NCBI GenBank assembly: GCA_945486445.1
Contig: CALYTD010000025.1
Coordinates: 1 to 9,593, forward strand
From: an uncultured Prevotellaceae bacterium
GTDB taxonomy: Bacteria; Bacteroidota; Bacteroidia; Bacteroidales; Bacteroidaceae
Length of the DNA stretch: 9,593 nt
Direction of reading: 5' to 3'
Position numbers and translations under genes: made by a program
Shown here: piece after piece, positions 1-6,261 of the stretch
Layout of the letters: every line of letters starts with the position of its first letter
Numbering within the stretch: the first letter of the stretch is position 1
Notes under the pieces: generated by a model
What the model was told of the DNA's origin: nothing
Database searches by the model: none
The model's input: the letters and a program-made list of their open reading frames with translations, nothing else

Positions 1-24
1 ATAACCCAATAAATTAAAAAGAAA

Positions 25-1167
25 ATGGAACTATTTGACGTATATCCCCTGTTCGATGTGAACATCGTAAAGGGCAAAGGCTGCGCCGTATGGGACGCTG
101 AGGGCAAGGAATACCTTGACCTCTACGGCGGTCATGCGGTGATAAGCATAGGGCATTGTCACCCGCATTACGTGGAGATGATGACCGCGCAACTGAACAA
201 ACTGGGCTTTTACAGCAACTCTATACAGAACAAGTTGCAGGTGGAACTGGCTCACCGCCTCGGCAAAGCGTGCGGTTATGACGACTACCAACTGTTTCTT
301 GTCAACTCAGGAGCGGAGGCTAACGAGAACGCTTTGAAACTGGCCTCGTTCACAAACGGCAGAAGCCGCGTGCTGTCTGCCAGCAAGGCGTTCCACGGCC
401 GCACGTCGCTGGCGGTGGAGGTGACCAACAACCCCAAGATTATAGCCCCCATAAACGACTGTGGACACGTTACCTATCTGCCGCTGAACGACCTTACCGC
501 CTGGGAGAAAGAGTTGGACAAGGGTGACGTATGCGCCGTTATCATAGAGTGCATACAGGGCGTTGGCGGCATACAGATGGCCACACCGGAGTTCGCTCAG
601 GGGCTTGCCGCTGCCTGCAAGCGCAACGGCACCATCCTGATATGCGACGAGATACAGTGCGGCTACGGCCGTTCCGGCAAGTTCTTCGCCCACCAGTGGC
701 TCGGCATCAGGCCCGACCTCATCACCGTGGCCAAGGGCATAGGCAACGGATTCCCCATGTCCGGCGTGCTCATCTCGCCCGACTTCAAGCCCGTTTATGG
801 GCAACTCGGCACCACATTCGGCGGCAATCACCTCGCCTGCGCCTCCGCCCTGGCAGTGCTCGACGTGCTGGAGCAGGAGAATCTGGTGGAGAACGCAAGG
901 GAGGTGGGCGACTATCTCATCGCAAAACTCAAGGAATTGCAGCAGACACAGCCACACATCACCGACGTGCGCGGTCGTGGTCTGATGATAGGAGTGGAGT
1001 TTGACGTGCCCCATGCAGACGTGCGCAAGAAGTTAGTGTATGAACAACACTGCTTCACCGGCTGCGCAGGCACCAACCTTCTGCGCCTCCTGCCGCCGCT
1101 CTGCATAACAAAGGCGGAGGCAGACGACTTCATATCACGCCTGACAACGGTGCTCGACAGCCTGTAA
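25..1167 (+). CDS. argD: Acetylornithine/succinylornithine-type aminotransferase (class III, PLP)
   Basis: Cytosolic PLP-dependent class III aminotransferase of arginine biosynthesis, converting N-acyl-glutamate semialdehyde plus glutamate to N-acyl-ornithine. Visible landmarks: NSGAEAN at residues 94-100 (cofactor phosphate binding), FHGRT at 123-127, DEIQ with the cofactor-binding Asp at 208, the Schiff-base lysine K237 in VAKG, and TTFGGN at 263-268. At 380 residues it has normal ArgD length. The ATG follows an A-rich stretch, as is usual in Bacteroidota, and I see no better start. In Bacteroides the arginine pathway is known to use N-succinylated intermediates, so the true substrate may be N-succinyl-glutamate semialdehyde; the sequence alone does not settle this. 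Ornithine aminotransferase is the main alternative, but the short form and the proC neighbour fit ArgD. The upstream gene lies outside the window. proC follows after 103 nt. Confidence 0.93.
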   Translation: MELFDVYPLFDVNIVKGKGCAVWDAEGKEYLDLYGGHAVISIGHCHPHYVEMMTAQLNKLGFYSNSIQNKLQVELAHRLGKACGYDDYQLFLVNSGAEANENALKLASFTNGRSRVLSASKAFHGRTSLAVEVTNNPKIIAPINDCGHVTYLPLNDLTAWEKELDKGDVCAVIIECIQGVGGIQMATPEFAQGLAAACKRNGTILICDEIQCGYGRSGKFFAHQWLGIRPDLITVAKGIGNGFPMSGVLISPDFKPVYGQLGTTFGGNHLACASALAVLDVLEQENLVENAREVGDYLIAKLKELQQTQPHITDVRGRGLMIGVEFDVPHADVRKKLVYEQHCFTGCAGTNLLRLLPPLCITKAEADDFISRLTTVLDSL

Positions 1168-1202
1168 AAACCCTGCCGGCGGAACGTGTTAAGGCACAGG
1201 CG

Positions 1203-1217
1203 ATCACACGATGTGAT
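1203..1217 (+). other. Short perfect hairpin in argD-proC gap
   Basis: ATCACA, a 3-nt spacer, then TGTGAT: a perfect 6-bp inverted repeat in the 103-nt gap between argD and proC. No T-tract follows, so it is not an intrinsic terminator. It could be an operator half-site pair or a small RNA hairpin, or chance. The rest of this gap shows nothing else I can support. Confidence 0.25.
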
Positions 1218-1270
1218 ATGGCGCAAGAAGCACCAAGTACCCAAACAACAAAAGCACTCAACCAGAAACA

Positions 1271-2053
1271 ATGAAAATAACAGTAATAGGCGCAGGCGCA
1301 ATGGGCGGTTCCACCGTCGAGGGCATGCTTAAATCACAGTCACTCAACGCCGGTGACATCACCGTTTCCGACCCCATGGCAGACCTCTCACGCTTTGCCT
1401 CCGCCGGTGCCAACACCACAACAGACAACGCCAAGGCCGTGAAAGGCGCGGACATGGTTATGGTCTTCGTTAAGCCCTGGCTCGTGGAGCAAGTGCTGAA
1501 AGGCATAAAGGCAGCAATGGACTACGCCAGTCAGACACTCATCATTATAGCGGCAGGCGTGAAAAGCACCAGCATTCTGGACTGGATGGACAAGGACGGC
1601 ACCACGCCCGCTACCCTACTCTGCATCCCCAACATAGCCATTGCGCAACTGGCAAGCATGACCTTCCTCGTGAACGTCAACGCACCGGAAGCACAGGCAA
1701 ACGCCGTCAAGACACTCTTCGACAGCCTTGGCAAGACAATAGTCACCACAGAGAACCTTCTCGGAGCCGGAACCACACTGGCATCATGCGGCATCGCCTA
1801 CGCCATGCGCTACGTCCGCGCCAGCAGCGAGGGCGGAGTGGAACTCGGTTTCAAGGCGCATGACGCGCAAGAGATAGTGATGCAGACCATGAAGGGTGCC
1901 GTGGAACTCCTGCAAGCCAGCGGTATGCACCCCGAGGCAGCGATAGACCTCGTGACAACACCGGGCGGAGTGACCATCAAAGGACTTAACGAGATGGAGC
2001 ACGCAGGCTTCACCAGCGCCGTGATACGGGGGCTGAAAGCAGGAGCGAAGTAG
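1271..2053 (+). CDS. proC: Pyrroline-5-carboxylate reductase
   Basis: Catalyses the last step of proline synthesis, NAD(P)H-dependent reduction of pyrroline-5-carboxylate to proline, in the cytosol. The N-terminus is a Rossmann fold with GAGAMG at residues 7-12. VKPW at 67-70 and IPN at 119-121 match the family's conserved cofactor-domain loops. The C-terminal helical dimerisation and substrate domain carries TTPGGVTIKGL at 229-239, the P5C reductase signature. Length (260) is typical. One departure: the segment aligned to the usual SGSGPAY substrate-binding stretch reads ASCGIAY at 171-177. I recall similar variants in Bacteroidales, so this is probably lineage-specific rather than inactivating. 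It sits between argD and proB, consistent with a role in the same glutamate-derived amino acid group. Confidence 0.95.
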   Translation: MKITVIGAGAMGGSTVEGMLKSQSLNAGDITVSDPMADLSRFASAGANTTTDNAKAVKGADMVMVFVKPWLVEQVLKGIKAAMDYASQTLIIIAAGVKSTSILDWMDKDGTTPATLLCIPNIAIAQLASMTFLVNVNAPEAQANAVKTLFDSLGKTIVTTENLLGAGTTLASCGIAYAMRYVRASSEGGVELGFKAHDAQEIVMQTMKGAVELLQASGMHPEAAIDLVTTPGGVTIKGLNEMEHAGFTSAVIRGLKAGAK

Positions 2054-2060
2054 TCTTCCC

Positions 2061-2150
2061 GGTTGTAGGGTTTAGGTTATAGGTTTTAGGTCACATCGTT
2101 AACGGTCTGCATCCGAAAGACCTTCAACCCTCAACCCACAACCCCCAACC
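2061..2150. repeat. Imperfect inverted repeat in proC-proB gap
   Basis: A G/T-rich left arm (2061-2092) and a C/A-rich right arm (2119-2150) pair in one register at 22 of 32 positions, with the best blocks at 2061-2065/2146-2150, 2075-2078/2133-2136, 2082-2085/2126-2129 and 2088-2092/2119-2123. The loop holds the palindrome CGTTAACG (2097-2104). The right arm ends 14 nt before the proB ATG. There is no T-tract, so it is not a normal intrinsic terminator. The left arm is itself built of drifting TTTAGG/TATAGG-like steps, and the right arm of CAACCC-like steps. Function unknown. Confidence 0.5.
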
Positions 2151-2164
2151 CACAAAAAACAACC

Positions 2165-3232
2165 ATGCGAATAGTCATAAAGATAGGTTCCAACGTACTG
2201 GCACGCCCCAACGGCGGGCTGGACATCACCCGTATGTCACACCTTGTGGACCAGATAGCCACCCTGCGGGAACGCGGCATGGAGGTGATAATGGTCTCCT
2301 CCGGTGCCGTAGCGGCAGGAAGAGCGTTGCTTTCCACAAGCAAACAACTCGACAGTGTGGAACAACGGCAACTCTTCTCAGCCCTCGGACAGGCGAAACT
2401 GATAAACCATTACTACGACCTTTTCCGTGAATACGGCCTGCATGTGGGACAGGTACTGACCATGAAGGAGAACTTCTCCACCCGAAGGGAGTACCTCAAC
2501 CAACGTGCCTGCATGCAGGTAATGCTGGAAAACGGCGTAATACCCATCGTGAACGAGAACGACACGGTGTCCGTCACCGAACTGATGTTCACCGACAACG
2601 ACGAGCTTTCCGGGCTGATAGCGTCCATGCTCGACGCCGATGAGCTGATAATCCTCTCCAACATAGACGGCATTTACAACGGTTCCCCCAACAACCCGGA
2701 GGCGAAAGTGATACCAATGGTGGAGCCGGACCGTGACCTTAGCGAGTACATACAGACCGAAAAGAGCGGTCTGGGACGCGGAGGCATGATGACAAAGTGC
2801 AACATTGCCCGCAAAGTAGCGGACGAAGGAATACGCGTTGTCATTGCAAACGGGAAGCGGGACAACATTCTTCTCCGCCTGTTCGACACTCCGCAGGACA
2901 CCCTTCACACCGAGTTTGTGCCGCGACCCGACGCCATATCAACCGTAAAGAAGTGGATAGCCCACAGCGAAAGCTTCGCAAAGGGCGTGGTAAGGATAAA
3001 CGAACGCGCCACGAAAGCCATCTGTTCCGGCAAGGCCACAAGCCTGTTGCCGGTGGGAGTGACGGCAATAGAGGGTGATTTTGAGGAGGGTGACATTGTG
3101 AACATCGTCACTCCGGAGGGCAAACGCATAGCAGTTGGCAAGAGTTCCTTCTCCTCTGACACCGCAAGGACGCTCATAGGGCAGCACGATCAGAAGCCAC
3201 TGGTGCATTATGACTATCTGGCGATGGTGTGA
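2165..3232 (+). CDS. proB: Glutamate 5-kinase
   Basis: First and usually feedback-controlled step of proline synthesis: ATP-dependent phosphorylation of glutamate to gamma-glutamyl phosphate, passed to ProA. The N-terminal amino-acid-kinase domain spans about residues 1-255: KIGSNVL 6-12, SSGAVAAGR 45-53, PIVNENDTV 127-135, TDNDELSGLIA 143-153, ADELIILSNIDGIY 158-171 and GRGGMMTKCNIA 204-215. The last motif is usually GTGGM, so Thr is replaced by Arg here. A C-terminal PUA domain (about 260-350, with SLLPVGV 293-299) is present, giving the long two-domain form close to the E. coli length of 367. The feedback state cannot be read from the sequence. Start ATG at 2165 follows an A/C-rich leader with no Shine-Dalgarno. 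Inverted repeats occupy the gaps on both sides of the gene. Confidence 0.96.
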   Translation: MRIVIKIGSNVLARPNGGLDITRMSHLVDQIATLRERGMEVIMVSSGAVAAGRALLSTSKQLDSVEQRQLFSALGQAKLINHYYDLFREYGLHVGQVLTMKENFSTRREYLNQRACMQVMLENGVIPIVNENDTVSVTELMFTDNDELSGLIASMLDADELIILSNIDGIYNGSPNNPEAKVIPMVEPDRDLSEYIQTEKSGLGRGGMMTKCNIARKVADEGIRVVIANGKRDNILLRLFDTPQDTLHTEFVPRPDAISTVKKWIAHSESFAKGVVRINERATKAICSGKATSLLPVGVTAIEGDFEEGDIVNIVTPEGKRIAVGKSSFSSDTARTLIGQHDQKPLVHYDYLAMV

Positions 3233-3399
3233 TTTGTCGTTTAGTTGTTTGGTGGTTTAGTTGTTTAGTTGTTGGTTCTGATGACCTTTGTTAATTAGTT
3301 GCCAAACAACTCTCCACATAACTACATAACCAAGTCACCAAACAACTAAACAACAAAACCACCAAACAACCAAACCACCAAACAACTAAACAACAAATC
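3231..3399. repeat. Large inverted repeat filling the proB-proA gap
   Basis: Arms 3231-3273 and 3357-3399 are reverse complements at 39 of 43 positions in one ungapped register; mismatches are 3238/3392, 3259/3371, 3267/3363 and 3270/3360. The uninterrupted core is 20 bp (3239-3258 with 3372-3391). The loop is 83 nt (3274-3356). The left arm is almost purely G/T and starts on the last two bases of the proB stop codon; the right arm is almost purely C/A and stops 6 nt before the proA ATG. In a proB-proA transcript this would make a very stable hairpin next to the proA start. No T-tract follows, so termination is not the obvious role. Confidence 0.85.
3336..3397 (+). repeat. 22-nt direct repeat, 40-nt spacing
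   Basis: The 22 bases at 3336-3357 recur exactly at 3376-3397, beginning CACCAAACAACTAAAC, with related CCAAACAAC units between and before them. Both copies can pair with the G/T-rich left arm near 3239-3254, so the region has two competing right arms. This looks like local duplication of a low-complexity C/A sequence. Confidence 0.8.
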
Positions 3400-3405
3400 A
3401 ACCAA

Positions 3406-4647
3406 ATGTTACCCCAATTTTCCATAGCGAAGAGGGCTTCACGCTCTCTCGCACTCATACCAGACGCACGGCGGGACGAGATTCTTCACGCCGTTGCCAA
3501 CGCCATATCAGAGAACGAAGAGGCGATACTCGCCGCCAATGCCCGCGACCTTGCACGCATGGATGCCGCCAATCCCCTTTACGACCGTCTGCAACTGACG
3601 CCGAAAAGGCTTGCGGACATAGCGGCGGATATGCGTCATGTGGCACAGCTGCCATCGCCTTTGGGACGTGTGCTGACTGACAAGACCCTTGACAACGGGC
3701 TTCGCCTGCGCCGCGTGGCAGTGCCTTTCGGCGTGATAGGCATGGTGTTTGAGGCGCGGCCAAACGTCGCTTTCGACGTGTTCTCGCTCTGTTTCAAGAG
3801 CGGAAACGCCTGTGTGCTGAAGGGAGGACGTGATGCTGACGACTCAAACAAGGCCATTGTGAGCATGATTCACGGCGTGTTGCAGGCCGAAGGCGTTGAC
3901 ACCGGCGTGGTACAACTGCTTCCCGCCACTCACGAGGCTACGGGAGAGATGCTCACGGCGGTGGGATTCATTGACGTATGCATACCCCGTGGCGGCAGAA
4001 GGCTCATCGACTTCGTGCGCGACAATGCCAAGGTGCCGGTGATAGAGACGGGTGCCGGCGTGGTGCACGCATACTTTGACAAGGACGGAGACCTGGAGAT
4101 GGGCAAGCGCATTGTGAACAATGCCAAGACGCGCAGGGTGTCAGTGTGCAACGCTTTGGACTGCCTCATAGTGCACCAAGACCGTCTTCCCGACCTGAAA
4201 AACCTCTGCCTGCCGTTGGCGGAGAGCGCGGTGAAGGTCTATGCGGACGAGAATGCCTTTGAGGCACTTGCCGGCGGTTATCCCGCCGACCTGCTGTTCC
4301 ACGCCACCGATGACGCTTTCGGCACGGAATATATGGCATACGCCATGGCTGTGAAGACGGTATCGTCCTTTGAAGAGGCCGTGGAGCACATAGCGACATA
4401 CGGCTCCGGCCACAGCGAGTGCATCATAACGCAGGACAAGGACACGGCGGAGGCGTTCCGGAAACAGGTGGACGCCGCCTGCGTATATGTCAACGCGCCC
4501 ACCAGTTTCACCGATGGCGCACAGTTCGGGCTGGGTGCTGAGATAGGCATCTCAACGCAGAAACTCGGTCCGAGAGGCCCTATGGCACTGGAAGAGATTA
4601 CCACATACAAGTGGCTCATTGACGGAAACGGACAGACACGGCCGTGA
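3406..4647 (+). CDS. proA: Glutamate-5-semialdehyde dehydrogenase (gamma-glutamyl phosphate reductase)
   Basis: Second step of proline synthesis: NADPH-dependent reduction of gamma-glutamyl phosphate to glutamate semialdehyde, which cyclises to the ProC substrate. It has an aldehyde dehydrogenase fold. Visible motifs: [15 protein letters not shown] at residues 106-120, [11 protein letters not shown] 131-141 (cofactor binding), the catalytic cysteine C248 within RVSVCNALD, and the family signature region 368-402 including [16 protein letters not shown] and [12 protein letters not shown]. The 413-residue length is normal. The ATG at 3406 comes 6 nt after the large inverted repeat; [13 protein letters not shown] is a reasonable N-terminus for the family. 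It follows proB, its usual partner, with which the labile phosphate intermediate is thought to be channelled. In some Bacteroides, proBA is followed by a succinylornithine carbamoyltransferase gene; here murF follows instead. Confidence 0.96.
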   Translation: MLPQFSIAKRASRSLALIPDARRDEILHAVANAISENEEAILAANARDLARMDAANPLYDRLQLTPKRLADIAADMRHVAQLPSPLGRVLTDKTLDNGLRLRRVAVPFGVIGMVFEARPNVAFDVFSLCFKSGNACVLKGGRDADDSNKAIVSMIHGVLQAEGVDTGVVQLLPATHEATGEMLTAVGFIDVCIPRGGRRLIDFVRDNAKVPVIETGAGVVHAYFDKDGDLEMGKRIVNNAKTRRVSVCNALDCLIVHQDRLPDLKNLCLPLAESAVKVYADENAFEALAGGYPADLLFHATDDAFGTEYMAYAMAVKTVSSFEEAVEHIATYGSGHSECIITQDKDTAEAFRKQVDAACVYVNAPTSFTDGAQFGLGAEIGISTQKLGPRGPMALEEITTYKWLIDGNGQTRP

Positions 4648-4657
4648 CGCGAAACGC

Positions 4658-4745
4658 AATCAGCACCTTTTTACTGCCTAATCAGCACCTCTTTACCTTG
4701 TAATCAGCACCTGATTGCAGTCTAATCAGCACCTGATTGCAACGG
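4658..4745 (+). repeat. Four-copy 22-nt tandem repeat upstream of murF
   Basis: The 11-nt core AATCAGCACCT occurs exactly at 4658, 4680, 4702 and 4724, a perfect 22-nt period. Each core is followed by an 11-nt tail that varies: copies 1 and 2 have T-rich tails (TTTTACTGCCT, CTTTACCTTGT), while copies 3 and 4 share GATTGCA. In copies 3 and 4 core plus tail forms the 15-nt dyad AATCAGCACCTGATT with perfect 6-bp arms (4702-4716 and 4724-4738). The array begins 11 nt after the proA stop and ends about 60 nt before the murF ATG. The remainder of this gap shows no promoter I can support. Confidence 0.88.
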
Positions 4746-4805
4746 GAAGCGGCATCGCCTCTGTTACAACCTGACAGCCAAAGAATTACAACAACACATA
4801 AAACA

Positions 4806-6095
4806 ATGACCAAACTTTATTCCATCTTCTTGCAACACCCCGTTGTCACCACCGACAGCCGCGACTGTCCGGCAGGCAGCATATTCTTCGCCCTGAAAGG
4901 AGAAAGGTTTGACGGCAACAAATACGCTGCCGCCGCACTGGAGAAAGGGTGCGCTTACGCCGTGATAGACGAGGCACAATATGCCGTGGACGACCGCTAC
5001 ATAGTGGTGCCCGACGTGCTGGCAGCCTTCCAGCAACTGGCGCGTGAGCACCGCCGCACGCTGGGAACGCGCGTCATAGGAGTGACGGGAACAAACGGAA
5101 AGACCACCACCAAGGAACTCATAGCCGCCGTGCTGGGAAAGAAATACAGGGTGCTATACACGCAGGGCAACTTCAACAACGACATCGGAGTGCCCAAAAC
5201 CCTGCTGCGTCTCACCGCGGAGGACGAGATGGCAGTGGTGGAAATGGGGGCAAGTCACCCCGGCGACATCAAGACACTGGTGGATATAGTGGAGCCGGAC
5301 TATGGCATTATCACCAACGTTGGCATGGCCCACCTGCAAGGCTTCGGCTCTTTTGAGGGCGTGGTGAGGACAAAGGGCGAACTGTATGACAAACTGCGGC
5401 AGTGCAGTGGCAGCCGGGTGTTCATTGACGCGGACAACATTCACCTGGCAAAGATAGCCGATGGCCTCACGCTTGTGAAGTACTCAGTGGAGAACCAGGC
5501 AGAGAACGTGGCGGTAAAGGGCGAGATAGTGGACTGCGCACCGTTCCTTCACTTCCGCTGGAAGGCAGAGGGCACGGAGCACGAGGTGCATACCCATCTC
5601 GTGGGAGCATACAATATATATAACATGCTGGCTGCCGCAACGATAGGATTGTACTTCGGCGTAACGCCGGAGCAGGTGGATGAGGCACTGGAAGGCTACA
5701 TACCAAGCAACAACCGCTCACAACTGACGGTGACAAAGAATAACAGCCTGATTGTTGACACGTACAACGCCAACCCCACTTCCATGGCTGCCGCGCTGCA
5801 TAACTTCGCCATTATGGACGTGAAACCCAAGATGTTGATACTCGGAGACATGGGGGAACTGGGCGAAGCGAGTGCCGGCGAACACCGCAAAGTGGCGGAA
5901 TACCTGCAAGAAGAGGGTTTCGAGAACGTGTGGCTGGTAGGCAGTGAGTTCGGGAACACACCGTGCCCATACCGCAAATTCCCCGATGTGGCGGCTGTAA
6001 AGGAAGAGATTGCGCAGCATCCCGTGACTGGTCACTACATATTAATAAAGGGTTCAAACAGCATGAGGCTCTTTGAACTGCCGGAACTGCTATAA
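4806..6095 (+). CDS. murF: UDP-N-acetylmuramoyl-tripeptide--D-alanyl-D-alanine ligase
   Basis: Mur ligase that adds D-Ala-D-Ala to the UDP-MurNAc-tripeptide using ATP, the last cytoplasmic step of UDP-MurNAc-pentapeptide synthesis. With the ATG at 4806 the protein has 429 residues: an N-terminal substrate domain (1 to about 85, TDSRDCPAGSIFFALKGERFDG at 16-37), a central ATPase domain with P-loop GTNGKTTTKE 95-104, NFNNDIGVP 122-130, EMGASHPGDI 146-155 and NVGMAHLQ 171-178, the lysine expected to be carbamylated at K190 (RTKGEL), and a C-terminal domain with DTYNANPTSM 318-327, LGDMGELG 346-353 and IKGSNSMRL 414-422. The order and motifs are those of MurF rather than MurC, D or E. The same frame is open upstream to a TTG at 4737, but that extension lies in the tandem repeat and adds 23 unconvincing residues. 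Standing apart from other mur genes is not unusual for MurF. Confidence 0.95.
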   Translation: MTKLYSIFLQHPVVTTDSRDCPAGSIFFALKGERFDGNKYAAAALEKGCAYAVIDEAQYAVDDRYIVVPDVLAAFQQLAREHRRTLGTRVIGVTGTNGKTTTKELIAAVLGKKYRVLYTQGNFNNDIGVPKTLLRLTAEDEMAVVEMGASHPGDIKTLVDIVEPDYGIITNVGMAHLQGFGSFEGVVRTKGELYDKLRQCSGSRVFIDADNIHLAKIADGLTLVKYSVENQAENVAVKGEIVDCAPFLHFRWKAEGTEHEVHTHLVGAYNIYNMLAAATIGLYFGVTPEQVDEALEGYIPSNNRSQLTVTKNNSLIVDTYNANPTSMAAALHNFAIMDVKPKMLILGDMGELGEASAGEHRKVAEYLQEEGFENVWLVGSEFGNTPCPYRKFPDVAAVKEEIAQHPVTGHYILIKGSNSMRLFELPELL

Positions 6096-6129
6096 AAAAG
6101 GGACGCGAGGGCATGGCTCCCGCATCCTT
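6094..6129 (-). terminator. Leftward intrinsic terminator overlapping murF stop
   Basis: Read on the minus strand, 6129-6117 pairs with 6111-6099 as a 13-bp imperfect stem (mismatches 6108/6120 and 6104/6124, G-T at 6110/6118 and 6100/6128) around a 5-nt loop. The 3' side of the stem runs into six Ts (complement of 6094-6099). It would end transcripts from the EnvC-like gene, and its T-tract overlaps the murF stop codon. Confidence 0.6.
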
Positions 6130-6136
6130 ATCACGT

Positions 6137-6174
6137 AACAACGGGACAGCCATCTGCCGCTGTCCCGTTGTTTT
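6137..6174 (+). terminator. Rightward intrinsic terminator after murF
   Basis: A perfect 14-bp stem (AACAACGGGACAGC at 6137-6150 with 6159-6172) encloses an 8-nt loop at 6151-6158 and is followed by Ts (TTGTTTT, 6168-6174). It lies 41 nt past the murF stop, in the gap between convergent genes, and is the expected end of the proline/murF transcript. On the minus strand it lacks a good T-tract, so it seems mainly directional. Confidence 0.88.
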
Positions 6175-6261
6175 GTCAGGGCATTCCCGCCTCCGGTTTG
6201 CCGCGCCACACAGCACAAAACAATATTGTCAACACCGTTATCAGCACTTCCTGCCCCCGCT

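Noticed and set aside
307..1014. 235-residue minus-strand open frame across argD
   Set aside because: It is fully antisense to a strongly supported argD, has no recognisable motifs, and is a codon-bias shadow.
2080..2087. Bacteroidota promoter (-7 TAnnTTTG) in the proC-proB gap, and GACCTTTG at 3283-3290 in the proB-proA gap
   Set aside because: Both miss one consensus base, and I could not find a TTTG -33 element at the expected spacing for either; the sequence is low-complexity, so partial hits are expected.
2091..2098. TCACATCG here and its reverse complement CGATGTGA at 1209-1216 as a shared arg/pro operator
   Set aside because: Only 8 nt are shared between two gaps, and a match of that size is weak evidence; no third copy appears in the other gaps.
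4658..4745. CRISPR array
   Set aside because: The 11-nt core and 11-nt tails are far too short, the tails in copies 3 and 4 are related, and no cas gene is present.
4737..4805. 23-residue N-terminal extension of MurF from a TTG codon
   Set aside because: The TTG falls inside the tandem repeat, the added residues are unlike MurF N-termini, and the ATG at 4806 gives a normal MurF start.
6220..6229. ACAATATTGT palindrome in the convergent gap
   Set aside because: A lone 10-bp AT-rich palindrome without flanking structure is within chance and has no assignable role.
6232..6251. Fifth copy of the 22-nt repeat near the EnvC-like gene end (ATCAGCACTTCC)
   Set aside because: Only ATCAGCAC matches the core, and there is no periodic neighbour.
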